This document shows, piece by piece, positions 19,801 to 29,802 of a stretch of 64,000 nucleotides of DNA. The DNA comes from Phragmites australis (lineage: Eukaryota > Streptophyta > Magnoliopsida > Poales > Poaceae). Under the pieces are notes generated by a model. That model did not search any database and was not told the origin of the DNA. It saw only the letters and a program-made list of their open reading frames with translations. Where the stretch lies: the NCBI RefSeq assembly GCF_958298935.1, contig NC_084922.1:18540501-18604500 (forward strand), read 5' to 3'. A program made the translations under genes and the position numbers. Numbering within the stretch: position 1 is the stretch's first letter; each line of letters opens with the position of its first letter.

Positions 19801-20054
19801 TCCAGCACTTGCAGAAAGAAGGCGGAGAACGGCGGCACCAACCCCGCCGCCACGAAGGAAGTGAAGAGGACGGTCCGCCCAGGGACGGTCGTTGCCGGCG
19901 TCAGGCTCGCCGGCCTCACCGCCACAGCACCTTCTTGCCCCTCCGGCACCAGCAGCTTCCTGATTTTGTCCGCCGCCTCCTCGTTCCTCAAACGAGACTC
20001 CGGCAAGATCCTGTCCGAAGCCTTGTCCCGGCGTCCTCCTCCAACCCTCGTCAT
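16815..20054 (-). pseudogene. Antisense spliced gene: Transposase_28-type domain plus coiled coil
   Basis: ATG at 20,054 on the minus strand, 157 bp downstream of a TATA box at 20,210-20,217. Exon 1 (20,054 to about 18,620) encodes about 478 residues. Residues about 59-190 match the plant 'putative gypsy type transposon' family (PF04195, Transposase_28): 'GRTVLFTSFVAAGLVPPF', 'LETYGIQLVHLSPNSVVVL', 'FAHLCEMFVGVLPS'. A basic cluster (RKRRREE), a possible nuclear signal, lies near its end. A 76-bp intron has a GTGAGT donor and a pyrimidine-rich CCCGTAG acceptor (18,544). The frame continues exactly into exon 2, a long Glu/Arg/Ala coiled coil, to 16,815. In this copy a TGA at 17,478-17,480 interrupts the coiled coil inside a repeated 'LSRREGE' motif. 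The function of this family is not known. Antisense extra genes are known in Tat relatives such as Grande. Confidence 0.8.
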
Positions 20055-20209
20055 CTCGGCAAAGATGGAAGGTGTTTTGGTGGTGAAGAGAGAGAGAAGA
20101 GAGAATGCTCCGGTCGCCTGGGAGTCTCCTAAGGGCTTCGGAGCGCAAAGAAAGCAAGAGCACGAGCACAAGAAAGCGTAAAGAGGGGAACGGACCGATC
20201 CATTCCCCC

Positions 20210-20217
20210 TTTTATAT
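20210..20217 (-). promoter_or_regulatory. TATA box of the antisense gene
   Basis: The minus strand reads GATATAAAAGGGGG. It lies about 155 bp upstream of the ATG at 20,054, with a CT-rich leader (TCTCTCTTCTCTCTCTC-like) between them. This gives the antisense gene its own promoter inside the element, separate from the LTR. Confidence 0.65.
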
Positions 20218-20554
20218 CTCAAAGTTCAAAAACTGCCGCCCAAACGGTTCGCTCGGCGAAGCGTCGCCTCGATCGGCGCAACCGCCAGGCGAATCTCCCG
20301 CTGATCGCGCAATGTCAGCGGCTGCCAGGAGTATTTTCCTCGATCCGCGCGGCGACCGCGCGTGCCGTCCGTACGGTCATCATACCCTTCGGAAGTTGTG
20401 TGGACACGCGTCCATTCATTTTTCCGTTGGGGGGTACTTGAGGTCTGGGTCCGTAAAGACCACCTCTCGAAAGCCTGACGCATGGCGTCTGCACCAGCCT
20501 CGGCCTCGGCCGCGACGAAGGGCCCATCCGCCGTCTCCATCCCGTCGCCTACCA

Positions 20555-20571
20555 ATGGGCCCGGGGGCTAC
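20555..20571 (+). other. Polypurine-type tract before 3' LTR
   Basis: GGGCCCGGGGGCTAC ends directly at the 3' LTR start (TGTCAG at 20,572). G-rich tracts ending GGGGGCTAC are usual at this position in Tat elements, although this one is interrupted by CCC. It would prime plus-strand cDNA synthesis. Confidence 0.6.
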
Positions 20572-20769
20572 TGTCAGTGTATCAGGAACCAGGGGTCCCT
20601 GAGTCCCGAGACCGGGCCGACCATCCGCCACGCGTCACCATCCCGCGAGGTCCACCCTGCAAGATAAGAAGAAGCTAAGTCCCGGGAGAAGGTGCTCGGG
20701 GCCGCCGCCTCTGGTTCCCGAGCACCCTAGTTCCCCGATGATCCGCAGAGCCCAAATACCGGGAAGGAA

Positions 20770-21281
20770 GTGCTCGGGAGAGAGTGCTCGGGGCTGCACG
20801 TGGCAGCCCCCGAGAACTCGGTGCCACGAAGGTCCCACCGAAGTGCTCGGGAGAGAGTGCTCGGGGCTGCACGTGGCAGCCCCCGAGGACTCGGTTCCCC
20901 GAAGGTCCCACCAAGTGCTCGGGAGAGAGTGCTCGGGGCTGCACGTGGCAGCCCCCGAGGACTCGGTTCCCCGAAGGTCCCGCCAAAGTGCTCGGGAGAG
21001 AGTGTTCGGGGCTGCACGTGGCAGCCCCCGAGGACTCGGTGCCCCGAGGGTCCCACCGAAGTGCTCGGGAGAGAGTGCTCGGGGCTGCACGTGGCAGCCC
21101 CCGAGGACTCGGTTCCCCGAAGGTCCCGCCAAAAGTGCTCGGGAGAGAGTGCTCGGGGCTGCACGTGGCAGCCCCCGAGGACTCGGTTCCCCGAAGGTCC
21201 CGCCAAAAGTGCTCGGGAGAGAGTGCTCGGGGCTGCACGTGGCAGCCCCCGAGGACTCGGTGCCCTGAAGGTTCGCGCAAG
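20770..21281 (+). repeat. 73-bp tandem array in 3' LTR, 7 copies
   Basis: Seven head-to-tail units of 72-74 bp, same unit as at 7,894-8,186. Each keeps the palindrome centred on CACGTGGC. Unit variants (GGTTCCCCGAAGG versus GGTGCCCCGAGGG) alternate, which may show how the array expanded. Confidence 0.9.
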
Positions 21282-21763
21282 ATCGTCCGACGACTCGAAG
21301 AGTCCCATCGTTGGGGTGTCAGCCAGTCAAAGGCCCAATACCGCATTTAATGGGCACGCGCGGCCTGACATCCTGACATCCTGATATTCTCAGCTGCCCA
21401 CGCCCCAATGTCAGACCCTACCATGCACTGGCAGGGGGGCGTGGGTCCATTAAATGCACGGGTCCCGTCCCGTTTCACCCGGGTGCCTCGGGATAACGTT
21501 GCCAGAATCGAAGCGCTCCGCCTGCCACCCTGCCCTGGCAGAAGAACAAGACAGGGTGGGCGCACCGGGCACCTCTGAGGCTGCCCGGTGGGCCCCCTCA
21601 ATGGCGCCGAAGGGCCTCCACAATGGCGGGTGGTCGGATGCGCGCCGCATTTTTCCACCGCCCCTGTCACTTCGCCAAGACGGAATGATGATGCCTTTCT
21701 CCGTGGTGCCTTGGCACTCGTACCCCCTCTTTCCCATTCAGGATATGTTGAGGTCGGCGCGCC

Positions 21764-21770
21764 TATAAAA
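21764..21770 (+). promoter_or_regulatory. TATA box in 3' LTR
   Basis: TATAAAA, identical in context to the 5' LTR box at 8,669. Here it could drive read-out transcription into the flanking sequence at 22,187 and beyond. Confidence 0.65.
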
Positions 21771-22186
21771 GGAAAGGATGAAGAACACGTAAAAGGTGTG
21801 CAAAAAAAAGAGCAAAAAAGGTGAAGAAAAGAAAAGCCCGACAACGCCCACGCTTGAACCAGCTCAAGCCGAGCTAGAACACGAGAGCCTCAAGTTCTCT
21901 GTAAACAGTTCTCCCCTGTAACCAGATACATCCTTGAAGAATTCCCTTCAAGGATAGATATAGCACTCACACAGGAGTAGGGTGTTACGCCTCCGTGCGG
22001 CCCGAACCTGTCTAAACCCCGGTACATCCATTTTTCTCGCACTAGGGCGATCATCTCCCACCTGCCACTGCATTTGTTTCCGTTCCCGCTTATTTTCCAA
22101 ACAAGCTTATCCAGGATCATCCCCCCGGCCGAATCTCTAAAAAGGGGTCTCTCGGGATCCCTGCGACAGGAGTTCATCCTCTGACA

Positions 22187-22191
22187 GTATT
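22187..22191. repeat. Target-site duplication (right), GTATT
   Basis: Exact repeat of 7,691-7,695, directly after CTGACA of the 3' LTR. Confidence 0.9.
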
Positions 22192-22409
22192 CCATTTGAG
22201 TAGGATTTTTTATTTGCCCAAAAGATATCATCCCAACCTTGCGAAAAGATAGGGAAGAAAAAACTGGTGAGAATCTTTTACCTGACAAGAAATCATGATG
22301 ATGTAGGAAAAATGTATACCCATGGAGGCTCAATGCATTGGATTCCCTAGGTCGTACTTGGAACCGCCACAATGGCAATCGAAGAGCCGTTCTGAGAGCC
22401 CCAACCTCG

Positions 22410-22416
22410 TATAAAG
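22410..22416 (+). promoter_or_regulatory. TATA box of relic Transposase_28 gene
   Basis: TATAAAG in CTCGTATAAAGCGAG, 128 bp upstream of the ATG at 22,538 with a CA/CT-rich leader. The spacing resembles that of the antisense gene in the neighbouring element. The preceding 22,192-22,400 has no recognisable feature. Confidence 0.5.
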
Positions 22417-22537
22417 CGAGACAGAGAGCCCACATAGCATTTACACCATCCATCATCATTCACATCCCGTCATTTCCTTGTGTGTTTCTTGCTTTCATCC
22501 GCCTCCAAAACCCTACCACTACCACCTCTCCAGCACC

Positions 22538-23840
22538 ATGGACCGCAAGGAGATCGAGAGGATAGAGAGTTCTACCTCCGACACTATGCCAACCGTGATC
22601 CTACCTTGCTAAAATCTGAGATCTTTGAAGAGGTACTGGCCAAGGTAGAGCGTGACGATGTCCTCCCCTCACACGCCTTAATTGCTTGTCCAGACACCAC
22701 CACCAGGACGGTCATTTTACTTGATTTCTTCTGTTGTGGCTTCTGTTTCCCCTATTCTAACTTTTTTTCTTGAAGTGCTTACTTTTTATGGCCTTGAACT
22801 CATCCACCTTAACCCCAACTCCATCGTCATGCTCAACATCTTCGCACACCTATGCAAGGCCTTCTTGGGTATGTGTCCGTCCATCGACCTCTTTAGGTAC
22901 TTCTACCTCCTAAAGGAGTTTCAGGGCAAGGTCATTGGTGGCGCTGGATTTTGTCTCTGGGAGGGGAAGTCGGTTGAGTACATTTTCACCACCAAAAGTT
23001 CCTGGTCAGGGTGACACAAGAGATGGTTCTACTTCTAGCCCAGCTCGCCTAAACTCTCTTACATGGGTCTTGCTCCGTTGTTGTGGCCAGCGTGGATGGA
23101 AGAGCCAAAGGAGACAGCCTTTCACTAGACTCTCATTATCGAGATCCGATAGCTGAAGGAGAGGAGGCTGATGGCATACGATGTCATCAAGGACTTCATC
23201 AAGTGTCACCTGAGCCCTCTGAGGTTGATGATCTCTAGCATTTGGCAGTTCACACCCGAGAAAGACCTATCCCGAGCAGGTGAGACATGTACTGACCAAT
23301 CCTATGTAGCTGTTAGGGAAGTTGTGATCTTGTTTCTTACAATTCACCTTTTTCCCACAGAACTCCCTCCGAAAGTGGTAGAGCAAAAGACCAGGTTTCT
23401 ATTTGACTTAGCCCCTGAATCTGATCGCTCGAACATCCTAGTCCCCATCGTAGAGATGGAGGCCGATGCTCAGGAGAGGATCTTGTTGGTAAGCCTCACA
23501 AGCCTTCTCATTTTCTAATTTAATCTTATTTTCAACCTAGAAGTCGAGAATGTGGGTGTTCAGGACAAGGATCCGAACGAGGTCCAAATCACGGGGACTA
23601 AAGGCCCAAGTGGGAACGGAGGTGGCATTATGTCACCGGCGATGTCCTCCATCATCAGAGACACACTAGATGAGGATGACTTCTCTATGGGTGATGTTTT
23701 ATCGATTAGGGACCCCATGTCTCCACTGCCACCGACGTCTGACATCTTGGCCTTGGCTTCATCCACAACCCCCTTATGTCTTAGCCCCGAGAATGACTCC
23801 TACAGACCCCATGCTAACTCTAGTCATTGAGGACCTGATC
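22538..23840 (+). pseudogene. Degraded Transposase_28-type gene
   Basis: ATG at 22,538 in good context (CACCATGG). The translation keeps the family signature in broken frames: 'HYANRDPTLLKSEIFEEVLAKVE' in one frame, then 'ASVSPILTFFLEVLTFYGLELIHL', 'NPNSIVMLNIFAHLCKAFLG' and 'DLFRYFYLLKEFQGK' in another. Later exons look recognisable: 'ELPPKVVEQKTRFLFDLAPESD' ends at a GTAAGC donor near 23,489, and an acceptor (TTTTCAACCTAG) follows near 23,541. It is clearly related to the antisense gene at 16,815-20,054 but far more decayed, and it lies outside that element on the opposite strand. It is probably the accessory gene of an older Tat-type element, cut at the right by the LTR beginning near 23,850. 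Confidence 0.7.
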
Positions 23841-23849
23841 CTGACTACA

Positions 23850-24972
23850 GCCACCGCGAACTCGACCCCGAGTCACCAAGCTTGAGCCACCAAGACCCAA
23901 GATGCTAGCAAGTCACCAAGACTCTAAGGCACCAACGTCCCACTTAGTACAAGTTAGGATCACTCCTTAATCCCTTCTTCAAGCTGCAACACCTAGCTAC
24001 AACTCAATCTAGGCGTATAAGCACTAAACACTCTCTAATCTTGTGCTTAATCGCCTTGGATGATCACTTTAAGCACTTTGGTGGCATGAATATCTTCTCA
24101 GATGTATATAGACTTCTCTGGACTACAGCAGCATGTCACAACTTCAAATGACTGAGTGGAGGGGGTATTTATAGCCTCAAACACGCCAAATAGCCATTTT
24201 CCCAATGGTTCAGAAAAGATGTTAACACTGAAAGATCCGGTGAGAACAGTAGTACTAACACCGAATCATCCAGTGAGTATAATCTCAGAAACTAGCCGTT
24301 GAAACTCCACTCAATACCTCTGTGAACACCGGACACTCCGGTGTACCTTCAAATCTATTACCGGACCTTCCAGTGAGGTATCTTAAGTCATCCGAGCCTT
24401 TGCAGCCTCTCTGTGTAAAATGCTCCGATGCATTCATCCTCAGAGCACCGGACTTTCCGGTGGGTTGTTCTTCATTCTTCAATACTTGCAGTCGCCTTTG
24501 CAAGAAATGCTCCGGTACTATAATCCGATATGCACAAACCAAGCACCAGACAATCTGATGGGTTGATCTTCAATCTTCTGCACTTGCATTCTTCTCTGTA
24601 GAAAATACTCTAGTATTACCTAGTGCAGATCACCGGACTATCCAGTGAGGTCCTCAGCCTTTCCCCCTTTTTCAGAAATACTCCGGTGAGTTCATGTCCT
24701 ATTCACCAGACTATCCGATGAGGCTATCAGTCTCTGGACACAATTCTCCGGTAAGTGCAAGCTCTTCTACACCAAACCTTCAGGTGGGGTAAATCTTCTT
24801 GAGACTTTTTTCAATTCAATCAAACTTTGTCCTGACTACGATGGCTTCTTGATGTATTGCATCTATGAGACCTATTAACATATATTTTTGACAAACATAT
24901 TAGTCCTAATGACTATGTTATCATTAATCACCAAAATCATAATTATAGCTTAATAGGGCTATTTTCGCTATA
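23850..24972 (-). repeat. 3' LTR of gag-only copy 1 (truncated)
   Basis: Minus-strand start TATAGCGAAAATAGCCC (an expected TG changed to TA) directly after the purine tract. It aligns along its length with the LTR at 40,879-42,551, including a TATA box (CTATAAATACC on the minus strand, 24,166-24,174). Several imperfect CACCGGA / TCCGGTG palindromes lie upstream of it. The U5 end is missing at the junction with the relic gene near 23,840. Confidence 0.75.
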
Positions 24973-25100
24973 ATCTTCCCATTTTTGATGGTTGATGACA
25001 ACATAACCAAAGCAAGTGACAAATAATAAATAATACTAATCATAAAGAGCACAAAGTCTTACCACATTGCTTGGATGCATGTTCTTACCATTTAGTCCTC

Positions 25101-25304
25101 TTTATTGTGGCTCCCCCTTTCTCTATTGCCACTATATCCCTTTATTGATCTATGCAAGAACTTCTCCCCATTTGTCAACCTAGGTTTCTCATGTTGCTTC
25201 TTGTATCTTCTTCTTCTCTCCCTTTGTCAACTTCAGCATTCCTAGATATCATGTATCTTGCTTCTTGCTTTGATCATCAAACTTCTCCCCTTTTGTCAAC
25301 AATC
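25101..25304 (-). repeat. Repeated polypurine-like motifs in the 3' tail
   Basis: On the minus strand the phrase TTGACAAA(A/T)GGGGAGAAG occurs at 25,161-25,178 and 25,281-25,299, with a variant GTTGACAAAGGGAGAG at 25,215-25,232 and a further GGGGGAG block near 25,101. They lie between gag and the true purine tract at 24,973-24,990. Arrays of extra purine tracts are known in SIRE/Maximus-type copia elements. Confidence 0.55.
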
Positions 25305-25986
25305 TCAAAAAAGACTACAAACATATGTTAAAATTGTGAAAAAATGTTAGAGCATATGGGACAGAGCTTTATGACCCAATAAAATGATATCAATTGAAAA
25401 AAAAAATATACTAATTATAAGGATAGAAGATATTGATATCAATTGAAAAAGATAAGCAAGGATCATAATTCATGAAACTCACATGATATAATATAAACTC
25501 CCCTTTATGTGTGAATACATATAATGAGACTCACTTATGAATACCACTTGTAAAAATGTAGTAATATATGTACATCTAGACAATTAGTATAGGTAGAAAG
25601 TTTAAGTCATATCATGCATGGAGGTAGCTTAAATATAAAAATGAATTGACAATAATACTAATTGAAGTATTTAAGCATTTCATACCTCCGGGGACATGTT
25701 GATTTCTCCATAAGACTACAAAAGATACATGTAGCAACATATGTTAGTCTTAAAATCACAATCCATAAGATATACTCCCCCCTAAATGTGTACATAAAAG
25801 TGTTGAATACTTGCGAGATATATGCACTTGTTATTTATAACAATGTAAAGGGTATTATATAGATTGGTTCATAGCACATAAAAGATACTAATGTAAAACT
25901 AGTACCATGAAAATAACCTACAACTAATAAACCATGTAGGTTGCTCATAGGTTAGAGATAAACATAAGTAACCTACCATATGAAAA

Positions 25987-28010
25987 CTAGGCATTGAAAA
26001 AAATTAAAATATACACATACAGTCCTAGACAAGACAATGGTTCAAAAAACATGAACAAAAGTCTAGCTATCATTACTTCATTATCTTTGGATGGGGATTT
26101 AGGTATATGATGATAATGATCTTCATCAAAGCGCCAAATCTTATGTACTTGGCTTCTTCGATTGAACCTTGACTTTATCTTGTGAGCCAAGTCTCCAAAT
26201 CTCATAGCCGCCTCAGACTTTAAGTATTCTTTGGAACCCAAATCGATTGGGATCCCTTCATATTGGTGATGACTTCTTTGGCACTCAAATGGGTTAGTTC
26301 CACCCCGGTCCTTTCTCCCAACCATATGTGCAACCACCTTGCCATTGTTCTTCTTTTTGAGTTTTTAGTGGTTGCTCTCGGTCTTGATCTAGTAGTTGGA
26401 CTTGGTGTAGATGTTGCAGGTCTTGTTAGACATGTTCATGATCTTTTTCTTCTCCTTGATCTCCTTCTTGACTTACTTGTATTGGAAGGACTTATGGCCT
26501 TCTTGATGACATTTGAAGCATTTCATGGTGGACCCCTCTGTAAGCTTCTTCACCATAGTTGTATAGTTATCTTAAAGAGGTTGGACATGGTTCTTGCCAT
26601 TTAATCTTACCAAGTCCTTGAGCTTTTTGATTTCTTGCTTGAGCTCGTCATTTTCTTACGCAATGAGTTCATTAGATGGTTTTACAAGAGCATTCTCAAC
26701 ACATATCTCATTGCAAGAAGTAGAAGTATCTACCTTAGGATTAAAATTAAATAGAGAGGTAGATTGCTCTAAAGGGGCCTTAGATCGAGATTCAATGCAC
26801 TCAAATTTTGCTTTAAGCTCATCATGCTCCTTGTTTAGCAAATTAAATTTACTCAATAATTGTTCATAATTAGAAACAAAGGTAGCATGAATGTCATTGA
26901 GGGTATTGAATTTCTTAAGTTACTTAGATTGTTTCTTAAGGACCCTTTATTACTCATTGATCAAATAAATGAGTTCATCATAGGAGGAAGAATCCTCATC
27001 AAATTCATCATCACTTACATTGCTATCCATACCTTTGGTCATAAGGCACTTGTATGATGACTTACGTGATGATGACCTTGAGGAAGAGCTTCTCTTGGAG
27101 GAGTGGGTGGCAAAGCTCTCATCACTTGAGCTTAAATCTTTATCTTCACGCACCCATCTTCTCATGACTGCAAATGCTTTGGCTCTTCTCCTTATCTCCC
27201 TCTTGCTCTTAGTCTTCTTCTCCTTCTTAATGCGATCAATAGTTTTGACCAAATCTTTTATAGAAATTTGATGATTAATCTTGGCATTGATTTCTTGATG
27301 TTCTTCTCTACTTGAGAGATGAGCTTGGAGACTACAGGGTCCATTCTTCATCACTTGATGTATTTTGCTCATCATCTTCATTACTCTCTTCATCTTCATC
27401 TTCATCTCCATCATCTTCACTTGAGCTTGACTCTTGCTCTTGCCTTCTCATCTTCACCTTCATGTGTAAGCATGGTGTTTGCTAGCTTGTGAGAGTAGGA
27501 ATCTTAGCGTCGGATGAGGAAGAGGCTTCCACCCCTATGTTTATGGTCATCTTATGAGCGGTGATCTTGTCGAGTACTTGACTTAGAGTCATCTTCTTGA
27601 TGTCATTGTTATCGTAGATGATAGAGACTATCAACTTGTACTTTGAAATAAGAGTTTAAAATATTCTTCTCATCACTTGGTCATCATTAATTTACATCAA
27701 ACCTAAGCTATTGATCTCATTGACAAGAATATTCAAACGTGAGTATATATCATTAGCATTTTCATAGGAAAATTGTTTGATGCTATTGAGTTTATTAACA
27801 AGCACATGATATTTCTCATTGCGCACATCATTTGTGTCTTCATATATTTGAATGAGACTATTTCAAATATCATGTGTATTGGTAAGAGAATAAAAACGAT
27901 TAAATGCATTGACATTTAAAGATGATAAAAGATACCCTTTGCTAATGCATTTAATTGTCTCTTCTTGTTGGTGATACAAGATCGCATCCCTTTCTCGGTG
28001 ACTCTCTAAA
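25987..28010 (-). pseudogene. gag: Gag gene of gag-only copy 1, broken
   Basis: Pieces in the order of copy 2: 'MCAMRNIM' region near 27,800; a Lys/Glu-rich middle segment with 'HQISIKDLVKTIDRIKKEKK' and 'SNVSDDEFDEDSSSYDEL' (27,420-26,950); a coiled stretch with 'NEICVENALVKPSNELIA' (26,856-26,656); and the C-terminal 'VAHMVGRKDRGG' segment (26,337-25,987). The zinc-knuckle region near 26,500 has lost its pattern. Several frame changes and stops make it inactive. In an active copy the product would form the virus-like particle. Confidence 0.7.
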
Positions 28011-28080
28011 CATCTAAACCCTTAGTTTGTAAATAACAAGATATTAGAATTTTTTAATAAGAAAAATTTATACCATTAAA

Positions 28081-28840
28081 ATATGAAGCGCTATGAATAT
28101 CTACAGTGAAGGGCGACTATTAGTGAGTAGGCTGGAGTGACGGGTGGGTTCTACCAGGTCTATCCTTGTGCCTAGACTTTAAATAGAGTATCCACTGTAG
28201 AAGATCTCTTCACTGTATAATCCTGTGATCGGAGGCGAGGCAGTTAAAAGCAGCGACCTTTTGACAGGGAGGACGTGGTTGCCAATTCTGCCATGGACAG
28301 AGTGAATGCATTTTGCCCCGATCGGGATCCTCTGCTAGCAACTGCAGAGGACCCTTCCAGATAAAAATCAACGGATCAGACCACTACAAATCATTGTTTA
28401 TCTACTCATATTTTACTGTTTCGCTGCTACAGTAAATACATTGCCTTCTACACTGTAGAGGATCGCTGTCCATTTTGCCCAGTCGCGAGTGGACGGCAGG
28501 CTTCTCTTTACGCCGCCTCTTGCCACCACCCATCGGATTGATTACTTCGTGTTGGCTACCTCGTGGTCCCTGCATCGATGGCATCGGATAGGACAACATC
28601 CCTGTAGGAAGACCGTTGCGGGGCGGCTTGACAATGACCGAGAGTAGCTTTGGCTTGGACACTTGCTTTTCCTTCTCTATGCTGGTATCCGGCGTGCGCA
28701 ACATCTGCACAGAACCCGCTAGAGATATCAAACGGAGGTCCCATGTTGGTTGAAGATCAAACGGAGTGAGACGAAGCAAGGAGCCCCCGAGAAAATCATC
28801 CCAACTTGAACATTAGTAACGACAATAAGCAATTGAACCT
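28081..28840. other. Unclassified sequence with a 125-codon minus-strand open frame
   Basis: The minus strand is open at 28,779-28,402 (phrases 'KPKLLSVIVKPPRNGLPTGML', 'GGGKRRRKEKPAVHSRLGKM'). The same stretch read in another frame gives 'SSYRDVVLSDAIDAG', loosely like retroelement ORF1 proteins. Short CACTGTAGA / CTACAGTG motifs lie on both sides (28,190-28,230 and 28,425-28,460). The family is not recognised; a transposon fragment is more likely than a host gene. Confidence 0.25.
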
Positions 28841-29802
28841 TTGCCACCACCAATACGGCAAGGCTATTTGCAAGTATAGACGGAGGCGAGGCGACAGGCA
28901 ACCATGCGTCAGTTTGTGGATCGCGGTCTCACACACTAATCCCTACAGGTGCCCATAGTAGGCCGGCCGCTTTCCTTCTATCTAGGGTATTTCCGGTTAT
29001 CCTATTTATAGGTACGGTTAGCCTAATAGCTCATCATTCCTCACTCTAGTCTTTTAATTCTAGTAATAAACTGGACCAATCAGATCCAATGAAATACTAT
29101 ATATAGGCGCTTCAAAAGACTAGACTATCATTTTTAAGGAAGAGTCTTTCTTCGCTTGGAATAAGGAATTGAACTCTTTACTTTCATTCGTGAACCGAGG
29201 AAGTGCAGCTCCAATAAGTTTCACAAAAGTCAGTCTTGCAAGATCCGAATAGGATTGAAAGTCCGCTTCTTGCTCTAAGCAGAAAGACTTATCAGAAATC
29301 GCAGTTGGTTTTTTACCGAGAAAGACATAGGAATAAATAGGCGCTGGGGCAAGTGAAAGAGATGGATAGAGACTAGGGAGGAAGATGGAACGAAAGAGAT
29401 GGAGAGAAAGCATAACCCTCAATGACAAATGAACTGTTTCAACCCCGTTACTCATCACAGAAACAATGTCTTGTTCAACTCTTCGGTTAAGTCTCCATTA
29501 CACATGTATAGATGTTCCTCCGACTAATTTCAAATAGACGGGAAATCGTACGGGACAAAAACAAATACTCTGTTATGGAATTACCCTACACATTCAACGA
29601 TGTGATTACAGTTCGTTCACAGGGTTACAAAATTACTCTGCATCTTTGTTCTGTGGCATGACACTTCGGACGTCACATCATGACCCGCCGATGAATTCAA
29701 GACTGAGTTAATGTATTCCTTTTTCACTCCAGTATGTATGCTGTCCTACATGCCGTGCCGTCAAATAACTCTTGTAATCTCTAGCCAAAAAATAAGATAC
29801 AG
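28841..29802. other. Region 3' of the J-protein gene; no gene recognised
   Basis: Mostly non-coding. The part at about 29,090-29,460 has even base composition and a word usage that recalls plant mitochondrial intergenic DNA, but no organelle gene is present in it. The stretch 29,600-29,802 should hold the 3' untranslated region of the minus-strand J-protein gene. No clear AATAAA was seen. Confidence 0.3.

Larger units (their letters stand above)
7696..22186 (+). mobile_element. Young Tat-lineage Ty3/gypsy LTR retrotransposon with antisense gene
   Basis: A complete 14.5-kb element bounded by GTATT duplications: 5' LTR 7,696-9,090, primer site 9,093, gag-protease 9,156-11,705, pol 11,706-15,159, a non-coding spacer with a duplicated block, an antisense spliced gene 20,054-16,815, a purine-rich tract near 20,560, and 3' LTR 20,572-22,186. 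The polymerase order PR-RT-RNaseH-second RNaseH-integrase, the '[15 protein letters not shown]' RT phrase and the absence of a chromodomain place it in the Tat group (relatives of RIRE2, Grande and Retand). Outside the tandem arrays the LTRs differ by about 11 substitutions in 1.1 kb by hand count, which indicates recent insertion. Pol has an in-frame stop and two frameshifts, so this copy is not autonomous. Confidence 0.93.
20572..22186 (+). repeat. 3' LTR
   Basis: 1,615 bp, beginning TGTCAG and ending CTGACA. It is 220 bp longer than the 5' LTR, which three additional 73-bp repeat units account for. Outside the array it differs from the 5' LTR by about 11 substitutions, all transitions, plus one A-run length change (hand count). 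The TATA box is at 21,764-21,770. Confidence 0.93.
23850..28080 (-). mobile_element. Gag-only LTR retrotransposon, copy 1 (truncated)
   Basis: Minus-strand order: gag (about 28,010 to 25,987), a non-coding tail (25,980 to 24,990), a purine tract AAAAATGGGAAGA, then a 3' LTR (24,972 to about 23,850) that is cut before its end. No 5' LTR is found near 28,080. No protease, integrase or reverse transcriptase is present. Gag and tail match copy 2 (40,879-45,165) in the same order, so the lack of pol is shared and not an accident of one copy. Confidence 0.75.

Noticed and set aside
16815..20054. Endogenous pararetrovirus or envelope-like gene as the identity of the antisense gene
   Set aside because: No movement, coat or membrane-protein features; the N-terminal domain fits the plant Transposase_28 family and the rest is coiled coil.
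20770..21281. CRISPR-like direct repeats
   Set aside because: The repeats are head-to-tail without unique spacers, are duplicated in both LTRs, and the genome is a plant.
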